A stretch of DNA of 64,000 nt from JBFHRE01 sp041746105. Its GTDB lineage: Bacteria > Actinomycetota > Acidimicrobiia > Spongiisociales > ZC4RG35. Location: the NCBI GenBank assembly GCA_041746105.1, contig JBGTHP010000017.1, forward strand, positions 124,001 through 188,000. The letters run 5' to 3'. Below the pieces are notes generated by a model. The model saw only the letters and a program-made list of their open reading frames with translations, had not been told where the DNA came from and ran no database searches. Positions 1 through 8,337 of the stretch are shown piece after piece (the first letter of the stretch is position 1; every line of letters starts with the position of its first letter). The position numbers and the translations under genes were made by a program.

Positions 1-696
1 CTTACGGACTGGGACCCGGAGGCTGAGCTGAAAGTGGCCGCGGCGACTCTCTACCCATTTACGGAGTTGCCGGACGAAGAGTTGCTCCGGAGGGTTGGAT
101 CGATGCCGGTATCTGAGCGCTCGCAGCTGATTCGGAGAGCAGTAGGCGACCGCAGGAACCGTCGCCACAAGCCTGGAAGAAGTTTCGAGCGGACCACCTA
201 CCGCTTCGACATCGTTTGTGACTTCGGTGCCTTTCGCGACCTACAACGCCATCGCATGCTCACTTTGGACTGGCAACGATTCTCGACCAGGCTCGGCTTC
301 GATCTCCCTGACGACATCGTCGGAACCCAACACGAAACCCAATGGGAGCGGATCACCAGCGGCGCCGCAGCCATGTATGAAACCGTGCGAGCCGAGATCG
401 GACCGGACGTGGCCCAATATGTTGTGCCCCTGGCTGCCCACGTCCGGTTCTCGATGGAGATGAATCCCCGAGAGGCCTTCCATCTGATCGAACTTCGGAG
501 CCAACCGGCCGGTCACATCACCTACCGTCGGGTCGCTCAGGAGATGCATCGCCAAATCGCAGAGGTGGCCGGACACGAAGAGATCGCCAGAGCGATGAGT
601 TTTGTCGACCACACCGCCGTGGATCTCGAGCGTCTGGAAGCCGAGCGCAAGGCCGAAAAGAGGCGATCCGATGCAGCCGCTACCAACCGGCCGTGA
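1..696 (+). CDS. ThyX-like (FAD-dependent thymidylate synthase family) protein, 3' part
   Basis: The frame is open from the first base of the window, so this is the C-terminal part of a longer gene; an internal GTG at 34 is probably not the start. The segment RHRMLTLDWQRFSTR lies where ThyX proteins carry RHR followed by conserved Ser, Asn and Ser-Arg residues, and HLIELRSQPAGHITYR followed by a helix resembles the ThyX C-terminal substrate and flavin region. ThyX makes dTMP from dUMP with FAD and methylene-tetrahydrofolate. The conserved ThyX serines are not clearly kept after RHR. This could therefore be the second, degenerate half of a tandem-ThyX protein, or a paralogue with another role. 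The family is fairly clear; the activity is not. Confidence 0.7.
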   Translation, partial: LTDWDPEAELKVAAATLYPFTELPDEELLRRVGSMPVSERSQLIRRAVGDRRNRRHKPGRSFERTTYRFDIVCDFGAFRDLQRHRMLTLDWQRFSTRLGFDLPDDIVGTQHETQWERITSGAAAMYETVRAEIGPDVAQYVVPLAAHVRFSMEMNPREAFHLIELRSQPAGHITYRRVAQEMHRQIAEVAGHEEIARAMSFVDHTAVDLERLEAERKAEKRRSDAAATNRP

Positions 697-701
697 CCAC
701 C

Positions 702-707
702 TAGCAT
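702..707 (+). promoter_or_regulatory. Candidate -10 box, leaderless start of the gene at 714
   Basis: TAGCAT is followed by exactly 6 bases and then the ATG at 714. No Shine-Dalgarno sequence precedes that ATG. The same TANNNT-N6/7-start arrangement recurs before nine other genes here, so transcription probably begins at or next to the start codon. Confidence 0.45.
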
Positions 708-713
708 CAGATC

Positions 714-923
714 ATGGCTGAGTTCGACGTAGACGCTTTTATTGCACGCTTTCAGACACGGGCCGACGCCGTCAAGTCTCGCCCGCTGCCGCCGGTGGCC
801 GGAGATGAACGGCGCAAGTTCATCTCACGAGCCGAGACCGATTTCACCGACTTCTCCCTCATCGGCAACGCAAGCTGGGCCGTGGAAGAGGGCCAGCTGG
901 TCATACGTATACCGCTGAGCTGA
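714..923 (+). CDS. Small hypothetical protein preceding the ArsA-family pair
   Basis: This 69-residue protein has no family that I recognise. It has no membrane segment or signal peptide. The N-terminus (MAEFDVDAFIARFQTRAD) looks helical and the C-terminus ends in a short hydrophobic strand (QLVIRIPLS). Its TGA shares one base with the ATG of the following ArsA-family gene, so the two are translationally coupled. That suggests a small partner or regulator of the ATPase pair, but this is inferred from position only. The start is supported by a TANNNT box 6 bases upstream. Confidence 0.65.
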   Translation: MAEFDVDAFIARFQTRADAVKSRPLPPVAGDERRKFISRAETDFTDFSLIGNASWAVEEGQLVIRIPLS

Positions 924-1771
924 TGAAGACCCCTCCACTAGTGGTGGTCTCCGGCAAAGGCGGGGTCGGCAAGTCGGCAGTGGCCGCGTCCGTGGCACTG
1001 TCTGCCCACCGGGCCGGGGCCAGGGTGCTCGCCCTGTCAATGGTGGGAAACGGAGCCGGTCTCGCCTCCCATCTCGGCACAGGCATGCTCGACACCGCCC
1101 CGACCGAGGTTCGTCCTGGGCTGTTTGCGTTGACGATCGATCGTTCCAAAGCGCTCGTCGAGTATCTCCAGGTCCAGATGGGGTTGCCGGCTTTCGCCAC
1201 GCTCGGGCCGGCAGCGCGGGCCTTCGACGCGCTGGCGTCCACGGCACCTGCGATCCGTGAAATCGTCACCATCGGCAAGGTTGCGTTCGAGGTTCGGAAG
1301 AAGGAATGGGATCTGGTAGTGGCGGATGCTCCGCCAACCGGCCAGATCGGGTCATATCTGAGAGCCATGAAGACGATCAGTGAACTGGTCCCGACTGGCA
1401 AGATTCGGGAGCAGGCCCAATGGATGGAACAGATCCTGATGACGGAGACGAACCTGATGCTGGTTTCGATCCCAGAGGAACTTCCGGTGAGCGAAACAGG
1501 CGAAACCCTCGAGTGGCTCCAGGCCGAACCTCTCGTGAAACAGGTCGAGTTGGTGTCCAATCGGGTTCTTCCCAATCTGGAAACCGATGAGACGAACCTC
1601 CCCCGTGGCAAGGCCGGCGACGCCGCCCGTCTTCATCTCTTGCTCCAATCCGAACAGAGGCGGTGGCTCGAGGTGCTCCCTCCCCACCACCGCCTTCCAT
1701 TTCTCTTCGGGGTGGTGACACCGTCCGAGGTCGCCGCGAGGCTCTCCGACGAGATGGATGACTGGTCATGA
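923..1771 (+). CDS. ArsA/Get3-family ATPase, subunit A type
   Basis: This 282-residue P-loop ATPase of the SIMIBI class has a deviant Walker A motif, GKGGVGKS, at about residues 11-18 and a Walker B-like strand, LVVADAPPTGQIG, near residue 135. It is the first of two adjacent, divergent ArsA-like genes and overlaps the second by 4 bases (ATGA). Paired ATPases of this kind are known in actinobacteria (Rv3679-Rv3680 in Mycobacterium tuberculosis), where they form a heteromeric complex. It lacks the arsenite-binding cysteines of true ArsA and no arsB or arsR gene is nearby, so arsenic transport is unlikely. Its substrate is unknown. Confidence 0.85.
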   Translation: MKTPPLVVVSGKGGVGKSAVAASVALSAHRAGARVLALSMVGNGAGLASHLGTGMLDTAPTEVRPGLFALTIDRSKALVEYLQVQMGLPAFATLGPAARAFDALASTAPAIREIVTIGKVAFEVRKKEWDLVVADAPPTGQIGSYLRAMKTISELVPTGKIREQAQWMEQILMTETNLMLVSIPEELPVSETGETLEWLQAEPLVKQVELVSNRVLPNLETDETNLPRGKAGDAARLHLLLQSEQRRWLEVLPPHHRLPFLFGVVTPSEVAARLSDEMDDWS

Positions 1772-2799
1772 CGAAACCGATTCTCGTTGCTGGAGGCGGT
1801 GGAGTAGGAAAGACCACGCTGTCCGCCGCCCTTGCGGTGGCGGCAGCCCGCCAAGGCATTCGTTCGCTTGTGGTGACCGTTGACCCTGCGAAGCGTCTCG
1901 CCGACGCACTGGGACTGGAAGGACTGGGTCCAGAACCCTCGCCCCACCCCTCCGAGCCCCTCCTGTGGGCAGCCATGATCGACGCCAGTGCATCGTGGGC
2001 TGCCCTCGCCCACCGCTACGCCGACCCTGCGGTCGCCGATCGAATGGTTTCGAACCCGTTCTTCGCCGCTGCCACCAACCACTTCCCTGCGTCGCAGTCC
2101 TTTGCGGCCGCCGAGGAGGCGGCCAACTTCCTCGACGCCAGGGCATGGGAACTGGTCGTGATCGACACGCCACCTTCCGCCGGAGGAATCGAGTTCTTTA
2201 CGTCACCGTCGGCGATGACCGACCTGGTTGGCGGCCGCCTTCTTCGGTGGCTGACCGGCGGTCGTCTACCCGGTCGGCGGTTCTTTTTCGATCGAACCGC
2301 CCGCCCCGCCCTGAAAATGGGAGACCAGATACTGGGTGCCTCACTACTGGAGGGAGTTGCCGAGTTCCTCATGGATCTACGGACAACTTACGACGGAGTC
2401 GCGGCACGATCACGCCAGATCGAAACCCACTTGCGCAATGCGACAACGTTGGTCGTGACGACCGCCGACCCGACTCCGATCAAAGAAGCGATCCGATTCT
2501 TCAGGGAGCTGCCAGAAGTTGCGTCCCGTCCGGCCGGCGTGGTCTTCAACCGGACACTCCCCGAGGGCTGGATCGACGCACGACCGGGGCGAGTTCGGAT
2601 GGAGCTGGCGGAGAACCTACAACGCTGGGGATCGGAATCGAGGCGTCAGCGCGATCTGCGTCTGGAATTTGCCAGCCGGTACCGCACGGATCTGACGACC
2701 ATTCCCTGGAAAACCACTCCTCCCACCGACCTCGACTCGCTCGAGGCAATGGTGACCGACACGGAAGGAATCTCGCTCCTCCCGCTGCTCCGGCCCTAA
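1768..2799 (+). CDS. ArsA/Get3-family ATPase, subunit B type
   Basis: This 343-residue partner of the preceding gene has Walker A GGGGVGKTT at about residues 8-16, the family motif VTVDPAKRLADAL (compare STDPAHS in Get3) near residue 36, and the switch-like VIDTPPSAGG near residue 131. The first G of the P-loop replaces the K of the signature KGGVGK, whereas the upstream partner keeps it. One subunit of the pair may therefore supply the signature lysine in trans. Both genes overlap and must be co-expressed. The gene ends 5 bases before the convergent dnaE stop, with no terminator between them. Confidence 0.85.
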   Translation: MTKPILVAGGGGVGKTTLSAALAVAAARQGIRSLVVTVDPAKRLADALGLEGLGPEPSPHPSEPLLWAAMIDASASWAALAHRYADPAVADRMVSNPFFAAATNHFPASQSFAAAEEAANFLDARAWELVVIDTPPSAGGIEFFTSPSAMTDLVGGRLLRWLTGGRLPGRRFFFDRTARPALKMGDQILGASLLEGVAEFLMDLRTTYDGVAARSRQIETHLRNATTLVVTTADPTPIKEAIRFFRELPEVASRPAGVVFNRTLPEGWIDARPGRVRMELAENLQRWGSESRRQRDLRLEFASRYRTDLTTIPWKTTPPTDLDSLEAMVTDTEGISLLPLLRP

Positions 2800-2804
2800 C
2801 GGCT

Positions 2805-5800
2805 TCACACCACCGCTTTTGGTCCCAACAACTCCCGCAACTCGGCGTACAGAGCCGAGCGCAGCTCCACCCTGAATTCGTCGGCCAGCTTCAACACCTT
2901 GTGGCTCGCCCCGTTGACGAGATGAAGCATCACGGGCGCGGTTCCAGGATGGTTCACCAGGATTCCCTTGAGCCGGTCCACCGTCTCCGCCGACATCCGT
3001 TTTGCCGGGACCTCGAGACGCAGCGAACTGTCGTGCCTTACCTCCAGTTCACGCAGACTTCGTGCGATCAGTTTGACGTCGTCTCCGCTGTTGTTGAGTC
3101 TGCCCTCAACGATCAAGATCGTGTCGACTTGGATCAGCTGGCCCACCTCGGCGGTCGTGCGTGGGTAGCAGAGGACCTCGATCGATCCCTCCAGGTCCTC
3201 CAGTGTGAAGAAGACCATGAGCTCGCCTTTACGGGTTGTACGCCGGCTGATCGACGAGACGATTCCGCCGGCGAGCACGTTGGAACCGTCGGCCATCTCC
3301 CGCAGGGTTGGGATCTTCGCTACTCCCGCTCCTCGCATCGCCGAAGCTGCGCCAAGAAGTGGGTGATCAGATATGTAGAGGCCGAGCATTTCTTTTTCAA
3401 AAGCCAGCTTGGTGTGCTGACTCCACTCGTCGGTGCTCAGATCGAGCTCAGAGGACTGGTTGGCAGGTGATTCTGCTCCGAATAGGGAGAACTGACCCAT
3501 ATCTTCGTTGCGACGCCGCTCGCTGATGGCCTCGATCGCGGTTTCGAACCCCAGGAAAAGGGCTTTGCGGGAGGGGCAGAGCGAATCGAATGCTCCCGCC
3601 TTTATCAGCGACTCGATGGTTCGACGGTTGAGGACGTCGAGATCAACCCGTTCGCAGAAGTCGACAAAATCCGAAAACGGTCCATCGGCCCGACCTTCGA
3701 TAATCCGCTCGACAACACCCTCTCCGACGTTTCTGACCGCCGACATGCCGAACCGGATCTTGCCCTCGGTCACGGCGAAATCGACATCTGATTCATTGAC
3801 ATCGGGTACCAGGACGTCAACTCCGATGTTGCGGCACTCGTTGAGATACAAGGCTGTCCGATCCTTGTCCCGTTTGGTTGACGTGAGCAGAGCAGCCATG
3901 TACTCCGCCGGATAATGGGCTTTCAGATATGCCGTCTGAAATGCGACATAGGCATAACAGGCTGAGTGGGAGAGGTTGAAGCCGTATCCGGCAAAAGGCT
4001 CGACCGAGTCCCACAACTCGCGACCGAGCTTCTCCGGGTGACCGCTCGTCACACACCCTGCGACAAATTTCTCCTTCTCGGCATCCATCACCGACTTGAT
4101 CTTCTTACCCATCGCCTTGCGCAAATTGTCGGCTTCTGTCATCGAGTAGCCGGCAAGGTCACGCGCCACCTGCATCACCTGTTCTTGATAGGTGATGATG
4201 CCGAACGTCGACTCGAGGAAGGGCTCGGTCGCCGGATGCGGATAGGTGACCGGTTTGCGCCCGTTTTTACGATCGGCATATTCGAAGTGCATGTTCTTGC
4301 CCATAGGTCCGGGCCGGTAGAGCGCGTTCACGGCGATGATGTGGTCAAAAGTGTCAGGTTGCAGCGCCCGGATCAGGGATCGCATGTTCGAGCCTTCCAG
4401 CTGGAACACCCCGATGGTTTCCGCTCTCCGCAGGAGTTCGAATGTCGTCTCGTCGTCGAGGGGAACCGAGTCGATGTCTACGTCGATCCCCCGGGTTTCT
4501 TTGACCAACTCCAGGCAGCGTTCGATCGTCGAGAGGTTGCGAAGCCCGAGGAAATCCATCTTGAGCAGTCCCAGCGCTTCAACGGCACCCATGTCGAACT
4601 GGGTTACAACCTCGGCGCCCTCACCTTTCTGCTGGATCGGGATTATCTCAGTGAGGGGTCTCGGAGCAATGACAACGGCTGCCGCGTGGATCGAATCCTG
4701 GCGCCGCAGGCCCTCGAGGCCTTTGGCGGCATCGATGACGCGTTTGACCTCCGGCTCGGCCGTATACATCTGGCGCAGTTCGGTCGCCGCTCCATACCAA
4801 TCCTTCACGTCCCCAGGAGCATCCGAGTCAGGAAGGACAAAACACTGTTCGAGTGAGGCTTCTTTGCCAAGGATCGGCGGCGGCATCGCCTTGGCAATGC
4901 GATCACCGAGAGCGTAGGGATAACCGAACACCCTGGCCGCGTCACGGATCGCCTGGCGGCCTTTGATCGTGGCAAAGGTGATGATCTGGGCGACGTGATC
5001 CGTTCCGTACTTTTCCGCGGCGTACTTGATGACGTCGGCGCGATAACGCTCGTCGAAGTCCATGTCGATGTCCGGCATTTGTTTACGGCCAGGGTTCAGA
5101 AAACGCTCGAAGATCATCCCGTAGCGGATCGGGTCGAGATCGGTGATGCGCAAGCAGTAGGCGACGATCGACCCTGCCGCCGACCCACGCCCTGGACCGG
5201 TTCTGATCCGGTTTTCCTTCGCGTAACGTATCAGGTCCCAGACCACGAGGAAGTACGCGGGAAACCCCATCTCGCCGATGATCCGCAGCTCGTGTGCAAT
5301 GCGCTCCCGCACCGTCTCGGGCAGCGGGTCGCCATAACGGACCTTGGCCCCGGCGTAAACCAGGTGGGCCAGATAAGACTCCTCGGTGTGGCCTTCCGGA
5401 ACCGGGAACTCCGGGAGAAGGTTCTGGTCGAACTCGAGTTCAAGATCGACCCGTTCGGCCACCAGCAACGTGTTGTCGCACGCGCCCGGATACTGCTCAT
5501 CGGGGAACAGTCTGCGCATCTCGGCGGACGAACGCAGATAGTGGTCAGAACCCTGGAATTTGAATCTGCCTGGTTCATCTATGGTCGCACCGGTCTGGAT
5601 ACAGAGAAGGGCATCGTGGGCCTCAGCCTCCTCCCGGCGGGTGTAGTGGGCGTCGTTGGTGGCGAGAAGCGGGGCTCCGATCCGCTTGGCGATTTCAACC
5701 AGGTCGGGGAGGATCCGGCGTTGTTGTTCCATGCCGTGATCCTGCAACTCGATGAAAAAATTGCCTTTGCCGAATATGTCCTGATATTCGGCTGCCACGG

Positions 5801-6305
5801 CAAGCGCCGCGTCGAAATCCCGCGCCGCCCGTTGGTTTCCCTCCTCGTTGGATGCGTCCGGGGCCAGCCATTGAGCGATCTCTCCACCGAGACAGGCCGA
5901 TGTCGCCATCAGCCCCTTCGCGTGGGCCGCCAACAACTCACGATCCATGCGCGGCTTGTAGTAGTAGCCCTCCAAAAACGCACGGGAGGACAGTTTGATC
6001 AAATTCGAGTATCCATCGGCGTTCTCGGCCAGGATGATCAAATGATGTTTGTTTCCTCCCCTGGCAAGTCGCTCGAACCTTGATCCTGGGGTGGTGTATG
6101 CCTCGATTCCGATGATCGGCTTGACGCCGTTTTTGCGGGCGGCCCTTTGAAAATCCACCGCGCCATACAGGTTGCCGTGGTCGGTTATCGCCACCGCCGG
6201 CTGGCCGTCGGCGGCGGCCGCCTTGGTCACGTCGTCTACACGCGCCGCCCCGTCGAGCATGGAGAACTCGGTGTGGAGGTGCAGATGAACAAAAGAGTCA
6301 GGCAT
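2805..6305 (-). CDS. dnaE: DNA polymerase III subunit alpha
   Basis: The 1166-residue replicative polymerase catalytic subunit has family-typical length. It begins with a PHP domain (HLHTEFSMLDGAAR near residue 7, ITDHGNLYG near 40). The polymerase core carries GPGRGSAAGS near residue 371 and the catalytic aspartates in PDIDMDFDERYR near 409. The helix-hairpin-helix and OB-fold regions follow (LAGGIVSSISRRTTRKGELM). It is DnaE1-type, without the embedded exonuclease of PolC. The ATG start is preceded by TAAGTT 7 bases upstream and by no Shine-Dalgarno sequence, which suggests leaderless expression. Confidence 0.97.
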   Translation of the reverse strand: MPDSFVHLHLHTEFSMLDGAARVDDVTKAAAADGQPAVAITDHGNLYGAVDFQRAARKNGVKPIIGIEAYTTPGSRFERLARGGNKHHLIILAENADGYSNLIKLSSRAFLEGYYYKPRMDRELLAAHAKGLMATSACLGGEIAQWLAPDASNEEGNQRAARDFDAALAVAAEYQDIFGKGNFFIELQDHGMEQQRRILPDLVEIAKRIGAPLLATNDAHYTRREEAEAHDALLCIQTGATIDEPGRFKFQGSDHYLRSSAEMRRLFPDEQYPGACDNTLLVAERVDLELEFDQNLLPEFPVPEGHTEESYLAHLVYAGAKVRYGDPLPETVRERIAHELRIIGEMGFPAYFLVVWDLIRYAKENRIRTGPGRGSAAGSIVAYCLRITDLDPIRYGMIFERFLNPGRKQMPDIDMDFDERYRADVIKYAAEKYGTDHVAQIITFATIKGRQAIRDAARVFGYPYALGDRIAKAMPPPILGKEASLEQCFVLPDSDAPGDVKDWYGAATELRQMYTAEPEVKRVIDAAKGLEGLRRQDSIHAAAVVIAPRPLTEIIPIQQKGEGAEVVTQFDMGAVEALGLLKMDFLGLRNLSTIERCLELVKETRGIDVDIDSVPLDDETTFELLRRAETIGVFQLEGSNMRSLIRALQPDTFDHIIAVNALYRPGPMGKNMHFEYADRKNGRKPVTYPHPATEPFLESTFGIITYQEQVMQVARDLAGYSMTEADNLRKAMGKKIKSVMDAEKEKFVAGCVTSGHPEKLGRELWDSVEPFAGYGFNLSHSACYAYVAFQTAYLKAHYPAEYMAALLTSTKRDKDRTALYLNECRNIGVDVLVPDVNESDVDFAVTEGKIRFGMSAVRNVGEGVVERIIEGRADGPFSDFVDFCERVDLDVLNRRTIESLIKAGAFDSLCPSRKALFLGFETAIEAISERRRNEDMGQFSLFGAESPANQSSELDLSTDEWSQHTKLAFEKEMLGLYISDHPLLGAASAMRGAGVAKIPTLREMADGSNVLAGGIVSSISRRTTRKGELMVFFTLEDLEGSIEVLCYPRTTAEVGQLIQVDTILIVEGRLNNSGDDVKLIARSLRELEVRHDSSLRLEVPAKRMSAETVDRLKGILVNHPGTAPVMLHLVNGASHKVLKLADEFRVELRSALYAELRELLGPKAVV

Positions 6306-6312
6306 GCAATCG

Positions 6313-6318
6313 AACTTA
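6313..6318 (-). promoter_or_regulatory. Candidate -10 box for dnaE
   Basis: Read on the minus strand, TAAGTT is followed by 7 bases and then the dnaE ATG. This belongs to the recurring TANNNT-N6/7-start pattern of the window. Confidence 0.4.
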
Positions 6319-6416
6319 CATCGGTGTCATTTGGGGATCCGAAATTAGCACCGTCGCACCCAAGCTTCGGGTCGCGAAAACACACGTTGTCGCACCGCAC
6401 CGAGAGCCAGTGCCCA

Positions 6417-7247
6417 TCAGAGCTGCGTCGAGATGACCGCTAGCACCGCGACCCCCACACCCGAGATGATCTGGAGCACCTTGACGTTCCCTGATGAACG
6501 CCCAAACGCCGACCACATCTGGCCCACCGCCATCCCGGCCACGAGCCCACCCAGATGGGCCTGCCAGGACACAGCCGGGAAAACAAACGGGACGATCGCA
6601 TTCAGAATCACCAACCCCGTCAGCTGGTCGAGGATCATCCGACCTTGAGCCGTGCGCCGATGCCGGAAACCGGATGCAAGCCAGACACCGACCACCCCGA
6701 ACACCGCACCTGACATCCCCACCCCGAAATCGTTGGGCGATCCCAAATGAAAGGCGAAAGCACTGCCAACAGCAGCAGTCGAGAAGAACATCACCGCATA
6801 TCGAATCGGCCCGAGCTGGCGTTCCAGTTGAATTCCGAGTTGATAAAGCAGCAGACCGTTGAAGGCGATGTGAATCACACCCGCGTGCAGAAGGACCACC
6901 GAGAACATTCGCCACCACTCGCCCGCAGCCACCTGTCTGTTCCACATCGCAAGGCGGACCTCGAGTTCGGCGTGAAGACCGGGCTGCACCCATGACATCA
7001 AGACCACCGCCACCGCCGCCGCGATCAGGAGATAGGTGACCGGCGCTTCCCCAAAACTGGGACGGCGCCGCAGATTGGACCGGTCGACGATCACCTGCCG
7101 GCCCTGTTCTCGAACACAATCCGGGCAACGCTGCCCGACTGATGCGTCGATCGAACAGTCGCCACAGATCGGTCGGCCACACTCGGAACAAGCCAATCCT
7201 GTGGTTCGATCGGGGTGTCGGTAGCAAACCGTTTGCTGGGGATGCAC
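6417..7247 (-). CDS. Rhomboid-family intramembrane serine protease with N-terminal zinc-binding domain
   Basis: The 276-residue protein starts at a GTG. Residues 8-45 hold a B-box-like cysteine/histidine cluster (CYRHPDRTTGLACSECGRPI, then CGDC and CPDC). About seven hydrophobic segments follow, including HAGVIHIAFN, the catalytic serine motif GMSGAVFGVVG, and the catalytic histidine in SWQAHLGGLVAG. Rhomboids cleave transmembrane helices within the membrane. Actinobacterial rhomboids often carry this zinc module, which may bind substrate or partner proteins. It is divergent from pfkA with only 54 bases between the start codons, and TAGCCT lies 7 bases upstream of its GTG. Confidence 0.92.
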   Translation of the reverse strand: MHPQQTVCYRHPDRTTGLACSECGRPICGDCSIDASVGQRCPDCVREQGRQVIVDRSNLRRRPSFGEAPVTYLLIAAAVAVVLMSWVQPGLHAELEVRLAMWNRQVAAGEWWRMFSVVLLHAGVIHIAFNGLLLYQLGIQLERQLGPIRYAVMFFSTAAVGSAFAFHLGSPNDFGVGMSGAVFGVVGVWLASGFRHRRTAQGRMILDQLTGLVILNAIVPFVFPAVSWQAHLGGLVAGMAVGQMWSAFGRSSGNVKVLQIISGVGVAVLAVISTQL

Positions 7248-7254
7248 GACGGGG

Positions 7255-7260
7255 AGGCTA
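7255..7260 (-). promoter_or_regulatory. Candidate -10 box for the rhomboid gene
   Basis: Read on the minus strand, TAGCCT is followed by 7 bases and then the GTG start. No Shine-Dalgarno sequence is visible. Confidence 0.4.
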
Positions 7261-7289
7261 CCCAGGTCGGAGGCCTATTCGATCCGTGA

Positions 7290-7295
7290 TAGCTT
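7290..7295 (+). promoter_or_regulatory. Candidate -10 box for pfkA
   Basis: TAGCTT is followed by 6 bases and then the pfkA ATG. No Shine-Dalgarno sequence is visible. It is divergent from the rhomboid box within 30 bases. Confidence 0.45.
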
Positions 7296-7301
7296 GGCTC
7301 G

Positions 7302-8321
7302 ATGGCGATCGCATTAGTAACCGCAGGTGGCGACTGTCCAGGGCTCAACGCCGTTATACGCGCTGTGGTCACACGCTGTTCGTCGGCCGGGATCGCGGTT
7401 GTGGGGTCACGAAACGGCTGGCAGGGCCTGATGGAGGGCTCGATCGTCCCTCTCGATCGTGATGCGGTCCGTGGAATTCTGGTGAGAGGAGGGACCATCC
7501 TCGGTAGTTCTCGACTCGACCCATACGTCCACGGAGATGGTCTCGCCACTCTCCGGCCGTGCCTGCGGAAATGGGACGTCGATGCGGCGGTCGTGATCGG
7601 AGGCGACGGCTCCCTTCGCACGGCGTCGAAGCTTGCAGATGAAGGGCTACACGTTGTCGGCGTTCCCAAGACCATCGACAACGACATAGGAGGGACCGAC
7701 CTCACGTTTGGATTCGACACTGCGGTTCAGGTCGCCACCGAAGCCATCGACAGGCTGACCACAACGGCAGAGTCACACAACCGCGTGATGGTGGTCGAGG
7801 TCATGGGAAGGACCGCAGGGTGGATCGCAACGGCCGCCGGAATGGCAGGCGGGGCCGAGATCATCCTGATCCCAGAAGTGGCATACGAGATGGAATCCGT
7901 GGCCTCCCGACTTCGAAACCGCCACGAAAAGGGACACACCTATTCGATGGTCGTCGTCGCAGAAGGAGTGCCGGCTCCGAGTGGAGTCTCGGTTTTTCAA
8001 GGAAACGACGCCCACGGTTTCGAACGTCTCGGCGGCATCGGCCACCTGATCGGCGATCAGATCGAACGGCTCACCGGCTACGAGACCAGGGTCACGGTCT
8101 TGGGCCACGTTCAGCGGGGAGGGACGCCGACGGCGTTCGATCGCATCCTCGCGACTCGACTCGGGCTCCACGCGGCCGGGCTGGCGATGAGCGGAGCGAC
8201 CGGTGTGATGGCGGCTCTGGCGGGGACCGAGATCGTCACCGTCCCCTTGGCAGCGGCCTGCGCCACCCCGCGTCAGGTCCCGTCGCACCGCCTCGACGAA
8301 GCCGCCTGGTTCTACGCCTAA
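7302..8321 (+). CDS. pfkA: 6-phosphofructokinase
   Basis: This 339-residue glycolytic kinase converts fructose 6-phosphate to the 1,6-bisphosphate. It shows the N-terminal loop GGDCPGLNAVIR (residues 9-20), GGDGSLRTA near residue 100, the catalytic PKTIDNDIGGTD near 122-133, and ETRVTVLGHVQRGGTPTAFD near 256. The residue after GGD is Gly, as in ATP-dependent enzymes. The residue before TIDND is Lys, as in pyrophosphate-dependent or mixed-substrate enzymes, where E. coli PfkA has Gly. The phosphoryl donor therefore cannot be assigned with certainty. Its ATG appears to be leaderless. Confidence 0.93.
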   Translation: MAIALVTAGGDCPGLNAVIRAVVTRCSSAGIAVVGSRNGWQGLMEGSIVPLDRDAVRGILVRGGTILGSSRLDPYVHGDGLATLRPCLRKWDVDAAVVIGGDGSLRTASKLADEGLHVVGVPKTIDNDIGGTDLTFGFDTAVQVATEAIDRLTTTAESHNRVMVVEVMGRTAGWIATAAGMAGGAEIILIPEVAYEMESVASRLRNRHEKGHTYSMVVVAEGVPAPSGVSVFQGNDAHGFERLGGIGHLIGDQIERLTGYETRVTVLGHVQRGGTPTAFDRILATRLGLHAAGLAMSGATGVMAALAGTEIVTVPLAAACATPRQVPSHRLDEAAWFYA

Positions 8322-8337
8322 CCCGAATGTGTGACGG

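Noticed and set aside
1965..3470. 501-codon plus-strand frame spanning the second ArsA-type gene and the dnaE 3' end
   Set aside because: It crosses two well-supported genes in another frame and has a low-complexity Arg/Ser/Pro composition with no recognisable domain.
3966..6083. Two long plus-strand frames (3966-4856 and 4995-6083) opposite dnaE
   Set aside because: They are antisense shadows of dnaE, which is intact with all polymerase motifs.
6316..7227. 303-codon minus-strand frame over the rhomboid gene
   Set aside because: It is out of frame with the rhomboid protease, whose catalytic motifs fix the true frame. The translation is Gly/Arg/Cys-rich noise.
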